Assembly (NCBI GenBank): GCA_033980235.1
Contig: CM067069.1
Location: forward strand, 16,229,150-16,293,149
From: Diadema setosum
Taxonomy: Eukaryota; Echinodermata; Echinoidea; Diadematoida; Diadematidae
Reading direction: 5' to 3'
DNA: 64,000 nucleotides
A program made the translations under genes and the position numbers. Under the pieces are notes generated by a model. That model was not told the origin of the DNA and did not search any database. It was given only the letters and a program-made list of their open reading frames with translations. Below, piece after piece: positions 11,934 to 24,883 of the stretch; position 1 is the stretch's first letter; each line of letters starts with the position of its first letter.

Positions 11934-14198
11934 CTTTACCGAAAGATAGAGGAGGCAAAAAGAGGAAATACCGGAAGGCTGTTGTAATGGAGGGTGTAAG
12001 CTTTCATGATATGATGAAAAACATATTAGATAGGCCTAGAATCTACTTCTCTTTAAACACCGCGGATACGTTCATTCGATAAACAAAAACTGCACCTATT
12101 CCGTGATCCTGAGAAGGTTGACGAGTCTACTGACAGAGAGAGAAAAAAAAAATGTTATTATTCATACTGATAAAGGAAATATAAAAATAAGATTTAATAA
12201 ATGAATAAATAATAGACCTACTTTTCATTCATTCTATAAACAAAAACTGCTGACTGCCTCAGAGCATTCTAACTCCCTTTGTTTAATCGCCGTCACTTCA
12301 AATAGCTTTATACACTAATAGCTAATTTGCTAATCATTATGGTAATAGGCCTACACCAATAGTTAGGGTTCTGCAATTTTCTTGCTCTCTTTTGAACAGC
12401 TTACAGTCTGCAAGAATTTTCAGCTACTTGAAGGAGGCAGACTTGAGCAGAAGAAGAAGAAGAAGAAAAAGAAGAAGAAGAAGAAGCAAATCAAACCCTG
12501 TCCATTCCAAACATCACTTTCACACCCCATGCACCATTCTCTTCGACTGAATGAGATGAGTCGAATTCTCACCTTCTGGGCGGCCTCAACGATACTCTTG
12601 GCCGAATCCATCATGGCGTTCACGTCGCCGAGAAGTTCGTCCAGCATATCCTCGGCCTGGTTGATTGACCGTGAGCTCAACGTTGTCAGTCGGTTGGAGC
12701 AGTAGATGTTCGTCAGCTTGCTGCGATCTCGCACCATGCGATTGTTCGATCTGCCCTCTAAAGTATCGTCGGCATACGACCTGTAGCCCGCTGAAGTGCT
12801 GGGGCACCTGTCCTACAACTCAAAAGGAGCAATTAGCTCGGTGAGATATAGTATCTTAAAGGCATAATCTACCATTTGCAGATGAAACAAAAACCCAGCA
12901 TTAGTGCTTTAAAATAGTTCTAAAATGTGAGTTAGGGATAGAAACAACCACTGTAAAAGTTTGAATCCGTATACAGTAATCGATGTTAAGTATTGTTAAA
13001 TTCACAAAATGTGAACAATAGTTATGATAATGTTTCCAGACTAATCCGTCTACAGTTATGGTTTATTGTGAAAAATACTGATATCTCCTTGTATTTTAGG
13101 CTTTATTGCGAAATTTTTATATGGTAGGATGTTTTCTTGATACAACAAACCTACACATATGCATCAACCTTAATGTGATATCTTGAACATTAATTTTACA
13201 TTTTTTTTTAAATCACTGCTCCTAAAGGTAAACTGGACCTTTAAGGACCATTCACACTCGTAGTGAATACCACATTAGTATTTGAACACTAGAGAAGAAA
13301 ATTGCTTGAGTTTTACTGATATTTACCTCCGCCATGGAGGGTACATGTTTTGCTGGCGTTGGTTTGCTTGTTTGCCCGTCTGTCTATCTGTTTGCAAGAT
13401 TAACTAGGAAAATAAATTGATTCGGATGAAATTTTCAGGGAAAATTGATGACTAGTGTTTATACTAATCCAGATAACCATCTGGATCCATGTCGTTGTCG
13501 TTGGCTTTTTTTGTTGCTGTTTGTTTGTTTGTTTTATTATTTTTTCTTTGCATTTTTATCATTGGCAGGGTCTTTATCATGAACGCTAGATGGCGCGCTT
13601 GCGAAAAAGCGACGACTGGTGTCCGCCAGGTTGTCCACAGTGTGGGTATATATCAGAGAGTGTTTTTTTTTCCTCACCACTCATGATTAAGCCCTTTTGG
13701 GTATATACATGTTTATTTTGGATGGTCAGATTATTATGAATGTAGGACTACGATATAGGGTGGAAATCACAATATGGGTGGAAATGCGCTGCTTGGCAGC
13801 GGTCATCGCTCTACGAGTTTTCCAATGCGTTTGCTTGCACGCTTACGAAGAAAGAGCACAAAAACCAAAAGGCAATAAGGGTTAATTCAATTTTTCCCAA
13901 TTTTTTTTTTTCAGTGTGAATGCGGTATCGTATAATTTTTCGATTTAGATACCCAATATGAAGTCTAACAGGTGGCTTCTCGCGTTGAGCGTGAAGGTAA
14001 CAAACACGATGTAGGCATAGTTCTAGTTTCGACATTGTCCGATAGGTATTCCCCATACCAGTTGTAACCAAAATCAACAGATGATTACTAAACACATTTT
14101 TATGCTTGTCAGCTGAAGAAAAACCCGAAAAGTGGCACACAAGTTGCGCTGAAGGCCTTTTTTTTCTTTCTTGTTGTGATGAAACCCGGAAGTGCCCC

Positions 14199-14229
<31 letters not shown>

Positions 14230-14680
14230 ACACTTCTGAAAATGTGGCGCCGGCCATGAAAAGAGCCCTTTAGGTTAAAGAACCAATCCCATTCAGCTCC
14301 AGTTGAACACACTCTCAATACAGGACACAACAATGATAATTGGATGGTATGATGCCACAATACTCGCCCCCAAAAGACTTTTTTGGGTAAAGAAAAGTGA
14401 CCGTAGAGTCCATAGATATAGATTAAAAGAATCAAGCCAACACTTATACAAGTAATGAGGATTCGGGTACATTTTGTCACCGATCTTCGGTTCAATGATC
14501 AGAAAACGGTGCGACCACTTGGCCTTGACGAAAGCCAGGAGTGGACGAAGGCTCGCCAACAAATTAGAACTAGAAGTCTGAAGCCCCCGGGTTTCAGGTA
14601 TGCATACGATTACACTTTACCTCTTTACTCAGCTCTTCCAAGGTCTCTTCATCTGTACTCGGGGAGTTTGGTCGACTCAT
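11616..14680 (-). CDS. Unrecognised 205-residue helical protein, three exons, complete
   Basis: Minus-strand coding exons 14680-14621, 12812-12573 and 11933-11616 (60, 240 and 318 bp). All junctions are phase 0, with donors GTAAAG and GTGAG and acceptors GTAG and AAAG. Residues 1-50 are polar, Ser/Asp/Glu-rich and probably disordered, starting MSRPNSPSTDEETLEE. Residues 50-165 are almost all predicted helix with heptad-like leucine spacing, including NQAEDMLDELLGDV and LRQETVRAVVDADRANL. The last 40 residues are Gly/Ser/Thr-rich and probably unstructured. No signal peptide or membrane segment. The size and single helical core resemble small subunits of multi-protein complexes such as BLOC-1/BORC or kinetochore parts, but I recognise no family and assign none. 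High GC at third codon positions against an AT-rich background supports coding. Exon 1 is the least certain, being only 20 codons. Confidence 0.6.
12573..12812 (-). CDS. Helical protein, coding exon 2
   Basis: Eighty codons between a TTGTAG acceptor and a GTGAG donor, open in one frame throughout with GC-rich third positions. Confidence 0.65.
12860..13240. mobile_element. MITE with TTAA target duplication (family B), copy 1
   Basis: 381 bp, flanked by TTAA at 12856-12859 and 13241-13244. Ends are AGGCATAATCTACC and, reversed, AGGTCCAGTTTACC. It lies in intron 1 of the helical-protein gene. Related copies are at 51107-51465 (same orientation) and 35838-36214 (inverted). Confidence 0.8.
13325..13821. 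mobile_element. Repeat with ACCTCCGCC / GGCGGAGGT-type ends
   Basis: Begins ACCTCCGCCATGGAGGG and runs through a GCGTTGGTTTG and GTTTGCCCGTCTG segment. The right side has GCGCTGCTTGGCAGCGGTC. This resembles a widespread marine-invertebrate repeat that I recognise from memory. The middle is diverged or replaced, and no target duplication is clear. Confidence 0.55.
14621..14680 (-). CDS. Helical protein, coding exon 1
   Basis: Twenty codons from the ATG at 14680 to a GTAAAG donor, phase 0. It is acidic (DEETLEELSKE). Chosen because no nearer start joins exon 2 in frame. Confidence 0.5.
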
Positions 14681-15601
14681 GTTCCCAGGAGTACTGGCCA
14701 TCCACACAACCGCAAGAAGCGCCTTGTTTTGCTCTTTCCTCCTTGTTTGTGATGCTAGATAATTCTAGAGGAATTTACTGGGGAATAATACTGCATTAGG
14801 AACCTACTCGAAGTCATGCTACAAACTAAACATCAAAAGCTTTCATCTTACACATGTTTAGAATGCCATTGCGCGTTATTTAAACGCTCCACACAAGGCG
14901 CCATAGCGACGCGCATTTCGCCATATCAAGCGTTTTGGGACTATTGTGATGTCACACTACAGCGTGATTGTGATGTGTGGCTACGTCACACTACCAACGC
15001 AGGTATGTTGCTTCGAGGGACAAAGATTATTATAGAAAGTGCGTGCATTTCAACAATCTTTGGTTTGACTATTTTCCCAGAGGTGATTTCTCAACAGTGC
15101 TAGATATGATGTTGAGAAATCACCGATGGCAAAGTTTTAACCATTTAGGATACATGTACACGTTGTTACCAATTCCACGGAGACTTTCGTTACACTTTCC
15201 ACCGAAGTTTATCATCCTTAGAATTTGAAGTACGCTCACAATGGCCTGGGAAGATGCACTAGGTATTTGTGTGACCATACGTACATAATTGTAGCTAAAA
15301 GACCTTGTACCGGTACGCTTGTTTTAATATTAACTAGAAATGCCGCAGTGACGACCGGTATGCCGCTTTAATCGCACTATTCTCCCGGTAAGTCTTCAGT
15401 AGGATCGACCTACATGTACATCTCACAATAAAAGATAACAGTCTCACATGATTGGTAAGATTTTGAAATAACATGTTTGAAAGTTTGATGCCACAAACTC
15501 AATAATGTGTCAAGTGGTACTGTAATACACAATGTAGTACAGTACTTACACGTTCTACCAAATGTGTCTCAGGGTCAGGAATATTAGAAAACCTAGTTTA
15601 C
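14681..15601. other. 5' flank of the helical-protein gene, no other gene seen
   Basis: Upstream region of a minus-strand gene. No further exon or TATA box could be supported. The plus-strand open frames at 14816-15228 have no recognisable domain. Confidence 0.4.
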
Positions 15602-16697
15602 AGGGATATTATAGTCTTGGTTGAGATGGGGGATTCAGATTTTAACTTTCCTGCGAGATACATACACTGTAATTGTGACCCTGCTCCTCAAAACAAACAA
15701 AAAGTCGCCAGACATGAATTTTTAGTTAAGACATATTCTGAAAGAGCAGACTTTAAGCATTAAAATGATGTATAACTCATATCAAATGGACTCTCCTAAC
15801 CTATCTAAATATTGGAAAGAAAGCACAAACTCAGGAAAAGTGTGAAATGAGAAAAGAGGCTCTGAAGTACAGTGTCTATTCAAGCGCTTAATCTTTATCA
15901 AACCGTGCTGGCTGTGCGATGAATGGGACAAAAAACAGGAAGTGAACCACCAGAGTAACAATGAAGCGATTATCAGATTAGACTGAAATTAAGCATGCCT
16001 CATTAACACATTCTGTCCATAATAAATGCCAACTTTCAAAGCAGTAGCACTATCCTTTCAAAAGTTATTAGAGTTGAAAGTGAAGAGTGTGGACAAGGTT
16101 TTTCAAAAATGAAAAAGGGATTCTGAAGACACACCTAATCACACTATTCTACCAAAAATGTTCTAGATAAACTGCTAAAAAAACACAATTTCCTGCCCGT
16201 TTTATGATACCAAATTTTAGCATAATGTAAAAGAAGACCCGCTCTTTCAGAAAATATGAAAAAGTCAAGTTCGGCTAGGTTGACCCATTTCACTTATTTT
16301 CAGTCCTCACGCAAAATCAGTGTGTGCGACTTTATGTTCGTTTTGAGGTGCACGGTCACAATTAGAAACCACTTATGAAATATTACAGAGCATACAATTC
16401 TAACGCATGTGGTACAGTAGGTATTCAAAATTTATTCAAAACCCATTCAAAATTGGTTTTGAAACGGCCAAGATATCCAGAAACAAAGAGGTCCTAATAA
16501 AAGGTGGGACCCATCCGTTAGTAGGACCACTTTGTTTTTTTAAATATCAAAGTCATTTCAAAACCTGTTCATCAATTAAACTTTGAATTCCTCTTAGAAT
16601 TGTATTGTCTTTAAAAGTATTTCATGTGGTTTTTAATCATCTCGCAAAAAAGTTTAAAATCTGAATCCCCATCTCAACCAAAACTATACCACCCCCT
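15602..16697. mobile_element. TTAA-type MITE (family C), split by an insertion
   Basis: The left end AGGGATATTATAGTCTTGG and right end CCAAAACTATACCACCCCCT match, inverted, the ends of the intact copy at 50258-50639. The TTAA duplications have decayed. The body is interrupted by the GTGACC element at 15675-16359. Confidence 0.7.
15675..16359. mobile_element. GTGACC-ended transposon (family F1), copy 1, nested
   Basis: 685 bp with inverted repeats of about 34 bp beginning GTGACCCTGC and, at the right, GTGACCGTGC when reversed, both continuing to an AAAAGTCGC or TAAAGTCGC block. Target duplication is AATT (15671-15674 and 16360-16363). It is inserted in the family C MITE. No transposase reading frame. 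Confidence 0.8.
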
Positions 16698-17362
16698 TCA
16701 GATCTCGGTCGTGGATCACGTGATCCTCGCGAAAATTTGCACTAAGGTAGAGGTCAATGTAATCTACAAGACTGTATAGTTAGATTTTTCAAATTTAATG
16801 TATGTATTTTATATTGATTTATTCTAATTTGATTTTTTTTTTTGCCTATAAATAAAAAAATAAAGCTCCAAGTGAACATATTCTTTTCAATATCCTCAAC
16901 AATAATATTGAAGCGAAAATTCGGCTTCATAATTATTTCTTATCTTCTTATTGTTTATTGAATTTCTTATGTATTTCTGTTTTTTACTTTTTGGTTTTTT
17001 TTTCCGTCAAATTTTGTCACAGAAACTTTTTAAGGCATAATCAGGCTAAAATAAATCATTATCATCAACTGAAAGTAAAAATATCTATTTTTATATTAAT
17101 TAATTGCAAAAACACGATTTACATTGGATTTGTACACAAAATCATGTTTTTTGAGCAATTTTTGGGCCGACAAATTTTTTTTCAAAGGGGCGTGGCTTCA
17201 AAACAGTATGCCCAGGAGCGACAAATTTGGTCTCAAAAGTTACACGATACTTGAAAGAAAATAGTCATAAAATGTCGCAGCAAGACATACGTGTAATAAC
17301 AAGGCAGAATAATCACGCGAAACGTCGGGGGGGGGGGGGGGCGCAAAATGCCGCGAAATGGG
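16698..17362. other. Intergenic, nothing recognised
   Basis: AT-rich and without a supported gene. A run of 15 G lies at about 17327-17341, directly before the next MITE. Confidence 0.5.
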
Positions 17363-17366
17363 TTAA

Positions 17367-17917
17367 AGGTAGGGGATACCTTTTACAGACCTCCCAAAAT
17401 GCAGCAAAACATTAAATATGAACCTCAGGGGACTTGTTTAGGCCACTGCTGAGAAATTTGAAGTCAACAGTTATCTACAATTTGAATAATGCACAAAACT
17501 CAACTACTCAGTAGTTCTGTGTGTCAGCCACACTTAAGCCTTTTTGTTGCAGTCTTCTGTATTTTTTATCTATAAACACAAATCTTAAAGTATAAGAGCT
17601 GATGTAATAACATATAGAGTGTTTGGCAAGAATGTATATAGAAATATTTGTAAGTTTTGATGAACTTTCTTCACAAAATATACATGATGGACACACATGC
17701 AGTGCATGGGTCTGCAAAGGTAGCCTAGTAATGTACTGGAATTTACGGTGAGCCCCGAAAAAAATTCAATTCAAAATCTAACGGTCAATAAAAATGTACT
17801 AAATGTTACCTTCCACTTTCAATACTTTATGGGAGTTTCTAAAATGATACTCTCTTCAACATACCACTGTATTTATACAACTCTTCATTTGAGGCATGCA
17901 AATGGGATTCCCTACCT
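17367..17917. mobile_element. MITE with TTAA target duplication (family A), copy 1
   Basis: 551 bp, flanked by TTAA at 17363-17366 and 17918-17921. Inverted ends are AGGTAGGGGATACC and AGGTAGGGAATCCC (right end reversed). Nearly the same sequence, in the same orientation, is at 38671-39211. No coding capacity. Confidence 0.85.
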
Positions 17918-18222
17918 TTAAAGCAAGAAAATCAGAGAACCATAAGCCAAATAAGGAAATAAAATGACACTTTACCATTGAAAGTTGAAGAAAAAAAAAG
18001 AAAAAAAAACCAGTTTTAATTCATGATATCACATGGTACAATATAAACATGCAGCTTGCTCAGATATTCGAGTCTCCATTTAAGCACAAACTGCCAGAGT
18101 GAAAACTGACAAGGGCTACAAAATGATAGCTGTGCATGACCAGAACATTTAAAATTGCCTGAAGAAGAGAAAGAAAGAAGAATTTCAGCAGGCTTTTTCC
18201 TTTGTAAAATTGTCAGAAACCT

Positions 18223-18228
18223 TTTATT
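18223..18228 (-). terminator. Possible EDF1 polyadenylation signal
   Basis: First AATAAA I find downstream of the EDF1 stop on the minus strand, about 1.87 kb away. A variant signal nearer the stop could be used instead. Confidence 0.25.
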
Positions 18229-18951
18229 TTCAATGATCATATTCTTGTTCCATTGGGTAATTGTGAACCAAATGTGAAAATAATTACCAACAATACAGAG
18301 TCAGAATCTTCAATAGCTTCATAAACTTGACATGTAAACAATGTGTGAAGTCCTGATAGCATAATGACATGCAAGTCATCTCATTCTATGTGGTTCTTTC
18401 TGTATTTCAATAACTTTTAAGAGGATTTTCATACGAATACATTTCTTACCAGGTTGCAATCATGAATGCTTACATTCACAAAATTAAAGTCAAAATCTTC
18501 TTAAAATGATAATACAGATGTACTGAATTTTGAATAGATGTTCCTACTGGCCGATCCAAAGATTTGTTGATGAGCGGGAAGTTAATGAACAACCATGAAA
18601 TACAATGCAGATAACATCCTTAAAAATACCTGATCAACTCTGCTGAGCCTTCATCCAAAGGTGAATGATACTCCTTACACCATGTGGCTGCAATTACAAG
18701 TACAGTACTTCCCAATATGCAAAATTTATACACACAATGACATCATGCCTATGTGAATTTGACAATATTCTGGAGACCAAGCAATAGAAGTAATAGCAGT
18801 GTACCATTACCACACATGACTCAGTTACATGTACATGTACAATGTATTTTTCACCATAGTAAAATGTACCTGAATTTGACATGTACAGCACTTTACATAT
18901 CACATTCTTTGTCATTGATTCTTGATTTTCTTTTTTTTCTTCCCTTCATTA

Positions 18952-18952
<1 letters not shown>

Positions 18953-18990
<38 letters not shown>

Positions 18991-19000
18991 TGTGTGTGTG
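18953..19000. repeat. (TG)n microsatellite
   Basis: About 24 TG units with one interruption near the right end. Confidence 0.9.
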
Positions 19001-20093
19001 ACTTCATAAAAAATGGCATCACCCATAACTACGGGTGTATTGCCCTACTGCTGGAAAAAAGAAAAGAAAGAAAAAAAAAAACACAACAGGATCTAACGAT
19101 ATACATGTATGTAGCTAGCAGAGATTTACTGAAAAAATACTCCCCCCCCCCCCAGTCAAACATGCCTTACACACCTTTTCTTAATGTTGCTTCTGACATA
19201 CATATATGGCAAATTTTAAGCTGGCTCATACAGATGCAGTGATAAATTTGGAGGGGGAAAAAAGATAAAGTGAAGAAAATTAAGGTTCTGCTACATTCGT
19301 GGAGATTTACCGATATCAAGGATTGCTTCAGAGACTCGAAATGATAAACACGTCCCATCTATCCTTGTTCCACAAGCACTCTAAGCTCTCCCCTCACTCA
19401 ATCGATATTACACATGCCCATCCAATAATAATATGGAGGGTTTTGAAAGTAAATGGTACATTGTATCTTTTTCCTAATTTGATCATTTTTTTTCCTGTCT
19501 TTTTCTCTCCCTCTTATTTTCTCTTCGCAAAATGCAGCCTTTGATTTCAGTACATGGTTTTTAGTGGCACCGACATGTATTGTAAGTGTCATTAATGATG
19601 CTGACACACTGTATACAGTGAAACTCTTTTTGATGATATGATGTACTTTCAATACACTGTCCTCAACTTGTATAGGCACTAGAATCACTCATGTGTTGTA
19701 CTGTCAAAAACATCTAAGACATGTTGTCTTCTGCATAATTATGGATTCATAAATGACAAATCAGATTCCACTGGGGTTGCTGGTTTGGGGCTGTATCAGC
19801 AATGTTCTTCTAAACACACACGCATTGAATTTGTTTGCATGATGAAGTTGCCGAAACACAACTGGGCCACACCGACAGAAAGAGAATGCCCACAGGCAAG
19901 CTCTTCACCGAGATGAAAAATGAGTTTAAAATGGAAAAAAAAGGACACAAACTAATGTCTCTGACCGCGATATACGTCTGCCGAGGGACAGACTCTTCAC
20001 ACGTATAACCATGCCGAGTGCTTGTGGAAGAGGATGGAGAGGGCGAGCGCCAGGCCATGTCACAAAGTGCGGGGAGCAGAAGCACAGCCTCTC

Positions 20094-20146
20094 TCATTTC
20101 TTGCCCCCCATCGGCTTGCCCTTGTCCTTGCCCCTTAGCTTCACCC
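20094..20146 (-). CDS. EDF1: EDF1 coding exon 6 and stop
   Basis: Completes Gly129, encodes [16 protein letters not shown] and ends at TGA. The acceptor is CTGTAG, directly beside a GA microsatellite. Confidence 0.93.
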
Positions 20147-20154
20147 CTACAGGG

Positions 20155-20190
<36 letters not shown>

Positions 20191-23100
20191 GGGAGAGAAG
20201 GCATACCATGGTTCAATTTGATGTACATGTATCATTTCTTGTTCAACTGCTTGGAAGATACGCTTCCTCATGTCCGACAAACAACCATGGAACATGTCTC
20301 ACATGGTACAACGTATTTTCTTTCATACAAAAGAGTTTACATACATTTCATCAAATAAAAAGCACTGCAGATCATTTTTTTTTACAACACAGATGGAAAA
20401 TGGCCTTTTCGTAACAGCTAAACAAATGCCAAAGTAATATAAAACTGATGAGATAGAAAAAGAAAATGTTGCAATTTTAAATCACAATGTGCAATGTACA
20501 TTGCACATGTATATTACCTCACTAAAAAAAAAAAAAACTAAAGGAAAATTCTCTGCCTATGAATAGGGCTAGAAATTACACAACACTCACGCCACACAAA
20601 AACGTGAATTTCTCAACTTTTGAATAGCAGGACTGGCATTTATTGACACTATTACCAGGGCTGCACTCTCACCCATTTTTTTTTTTTTTTTCTACTGGTC
20701 CGACCGACAGGTTGGTCCAGCAGGTACCCTGTTTTACCTTTTTTTACTGGTCCATTCCTGAAAAAAGTTACTGGTCCGACAGTGATTTTTATGGGTACTG
20801 GCACTAGACCGTCGGACCAGTGCCTGTGTGCAGCATTGCTATTATATTCACAAGACCCTTGCCCCCGTGACCTAATTATACCACAGCCCCACAGTGACCT
20901 CATTATACGTAACAGGGTTTCCATCTTTGTGTTGTTGAGCGCTTTTCCCACCTACCATGGACATGAAATACATATGCATTTACACAACACTTCCTTCACA
21001 ACTACAAAAATCCTATTTAAAAGGGCACATATTTCTGAATGAAACCAGAGTTGTTCTTATGTTCTTGTGTTTATTCTGGCCCCTCAGTTTAGGTTTGTAG
21101 TCTGTGAGATCAGTGTCCTTGCAAAATTTAGCTGCAATTTCAAGTGATATTCACCTTATTTCACAAGTAACAGCATCAAGACAGAATGACTGTTTGCATT
21201 CTAATTTACACAGCAGCTAAATTATGTCTCTTCATCAGCTTGCCATGTCCAAAAGCATGACCTGTACATGTGCACACATGAGAAAAAAGGTCTATAAAAC
21301 AACTCCCAACATACAAAGGAGATTGTCTATAACATTAACCTAGAGAGTCAACATGAAGCTACACACTCACCGAGAACTCTCTCAAGCTTGTTGAAAATCT
21401 GGTTGTTCGGTATGGCTCTCCCAGCTTCGTAATCATTGATCACCTGTGGCTTTTCATTGATTTTCTGTAAAAAAAAAAAAGCAAAAAAGGATGTTCACAC
21501 ATACCCATACCAGGGCTGCACACTAACCCATTTTTTCTACCGGTCCGACCTGTCTGTCGGACCAGTAGGTACGCAGTTTTTCCCCGACGTTACTGGTCCA
21601 TTCCTGAAAAAGTTACTGATCTAACAGTGATTTTTACTGGTCGGGGACCGACTGTCAGACCAGTGCCAGTGTGCAGTATTGCCCATACCCATGCCAGTTT
21701 GCCCTTTACAGTCTTGTGACTGCTTTCCTGTTTCTTTCTATAAATTCTGTTACCATTTCCGAAGCCTTCAATACAAGTAATTTGAGTTAGCCTGTATATC
21801 ATTTCACTGTCTGTCTTTCAAACAGAAAGAATGTGATTTCCTATTTTATTTCTCTTTACTTACACGCACTTACAAATGTAAGTTTGAAGTTACCAACAAA
21901 AATGGACAATATCATTCAAAATGGTTAATTGCTAACATCTGATGGTAAGTTCCATTTTGTCTTGGGTCGATTTGACAGTTGCAGTACTCCCAAAATGGTT
22001 TAAGAATATGCCTTGCCACATTTTTCAATTTAAAGAAATAAAATCAGGTTGTATTGCTTGGGTTTTAACTTTTTCTGACGACACGGCACAGGGTTTTGAA
22101 GTTGCATAAAATGGAAGAAAGAAGAGTGACAATAGTCAACCTACCATACATGTAAATGTGTGAAAGTACTTACTGTAGCAAGATCCTTTTGGGTGAAGTT
22201 CTTCTCTTGTCTGGCTCTCTGGATAATCTTCCCAACGTCCATTGACACTCTGTCATCTGTATTATAGAGACATATAGTGATACAGGTCAGGTGGCTTCAC
22301 CTTGTGGTCACCTTGCTTTTAAGAAGTGTATGGACATCTAACTGTATTAAATTGTGAAGTACATTGTATAAATTAAGATACACATAATATACAAATGTGC
22401 ATAATCATGCACTCTCATCAATGTGTAGGCGCTGTATGTGTGTATGTAATGTGTCGTTGGGTACATTTAGACCTGAACACAAAAGTATACCACACCTACA
22501 CAGTACGCATCAAAATAAGCAGAAAACTATCTGGAAAACAGGCTTGTGCCGAAATGGTGGGTTGGGTGGTGGCGCGTCGCGTTAATGGGAACACCACCCT
22601 TCGTCCAAAGCCTCCCCGGTTTCGCCGAAATCATCAAATATCATCAAATACCGATTTGGTCTAATATGAGTTGGTCTAATTCCATTTCGTCTAATCATCA
22701 AATGGTCTAAAATAACACCAAATTAATTAATTTTGGTCCATTGCCCAGTTGGTCTAGCCTCTGTCTATCATCATTTAGTCTACACCCATTTAGTCTAATA
22801 ACCATTGATCTTATTGTCATTTGGTCTAATAGCCAGCCTCCTGGTCTAATCAGGTACCATTTGGTCCAATCATCGTTTCGTCTATATGACCAACTGGGCT
22901 ATTTTTTTTTTTTTTTTGGGGGGGGGGCCTTTTTCATTGATATGTACACCAAGTTTATATTGGACAAATTTGGTTTTATTTTAGACCATTTGATGATTAG
23001 ACAAAATGGAATTAGATCAACTCATAATAGACCAAAAATAGACCAACTGGCTATTATTAGACGAATTGACTGTAGACCAAATAGTAATTAAACCAAATGT

Positions 23101-24847
23101 GACCGGCGACAACGGTTTCAGGCAAAAGTCGGGAATTTTGAAAATTTATTTTTTCACTGATTCACATTGCCCATTTCCTAAGCTTTGCATTGATATAAAA
23201 CACTTGTATTCTTCGGCACCATAAGTGGGCATAGATAGAGAAATAAAATGCACTTTTTAAGTTGTTAGCCTCACAAAATTGCGAGAAAACAGGCTTTGAA
23301 GATTCACCTCTTTCTCAAAGACTATGTCTGAGCGCGATGCGAGGGGAGAATCACCCATCCGTACGATGGTGCCAATCGATGTTAAGCTCCGCCTCTAGCA
23401 ACCACATCGCCTTCTGATTGGCTAACTGAGAGAGTCAAATTTCCCGGGCACCTTCGTCGGAGCTCAGCGTATGGAGCCGAAAAACAATGCATTTCGCTCA
23501 GGTTTGTTTACAGTACGTCTTTCAAGATGGCGAATACGATAATTGCACGTAGAGCTGTATGGTGTACATGTACATGTGTATTTGGTGCACGCATTACGCA
23601 ATGGCATCCACACGCCATGACCGTGTGCATGTAACAGGAGCGGTGGCGAATCCACACATTTCCAAATCGCGTTTTCATTGTGGTTGATTTGTCTATATCA
23701 TTGGCGACCCTTTTGAAGGCAGAAAATTGCTTGTGCTGGCAAGGGTCACGCTTCCTGTTTGTGTTACTTTTACAAGACACGCATAACATGTTGCTTTGTT
23801 CGGTGGTGCTAATTAAATTAAAACAAACAAACAAACTCGACTCGTTAGTTTGGTGCGATCTTGACGTGTAGTATTTGAATATAATTAGTCACATGTGACG
23901 TACCGCTCCTTTCCTCTCATCTACACTGTACCTTCATGCTGTCATAATTTCTACTACATGTACAAGTAGACAAGTTTGAGAATATCTAGTTTTCTTTTCA
24001 CACGGTTATGTCATGCTACATGATTTTTGTTTCACTTCCGTTGTCGAACATTGCGGTAGAATAGTTTGGATAGAAAGCCAAACGAAGAGCACGCACTACA
24101 GAGCGAGCGTATATAAACCAGTATAGCAAGAACAATGGAGCATGTAATCGTGCACGCGTGGATAAAGCATTCCCCAAACGCTGCAACTGGTGTCTTGAAA
24201 GCCTAATTATGTAAATGTATGCGACGTACCAGCCAATCGCATGCGAGACCCCGCGCCGTAGCAACGCTGGGGATATTGGCGCGGCGTTCGAAAGAAGCTT
24301 GAAACTGACAAGTGCGATCCAACATAGGGTGCTTAAAATTCCATTTTCGATAGGAAAAACTTAGTCTGATGCTATGAAATTTAGTGTAGATGTAGAAAAC
24401 ATATCAAAGATTCGATTTCTGCAAAAAACCTAAATCGACTAAAATAATGGTCAAAATCTTTGTACCCCGCCTAGGAGGGAATTTGCTCTTGCGACTTTTG
24501 CCTGAAACCGTTGTCGCGGGTCACAAATAACAATTAGACCAAACAGTAATTGGACGAAATGATGACTAAACCAACTGGTTATTAGACCAACTGATATTAA
24601 ACAGTCTATTAGACCAACTGGCTGTAGACCAAGTGGTAATAGAGTGTAAACCGATCCGGACGATTGCCTCTTTGAAATGGTTGTTTGAAGGTTAAATATA
24701 AATTCAAAACTCGTCTTTTAATATTACATGAGAAAAAGTACCAACGCACCCTTTCGGCAAAACCGGGGGGGGGGGGGGGGGCATTGGACGAAGGGTGGGG
24801 TTCCAGTCAACGCGAACGATCCCAACGCAACCTTTCGGCAAAACCGG

Positions 24848-24883
<36 letters not shown>

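Larger units (their letters stand above)
17922..20093 (-). other. Likely 3' UTR and 3' flank of EDF1
   Basis: Downstream of the EDF1 stop on the minus strand. It contains a TG microsatellite (18953-19000). No other gene seen. Confidence 0.4.

Noticed and set aside
17508..17717. ORFs shared between 17.5 kb and 38.8 kb
   Set aside because: Both lie inside copies of the same non-coding TTAA MITE, so the similarity reflects the transposon and not a gene.
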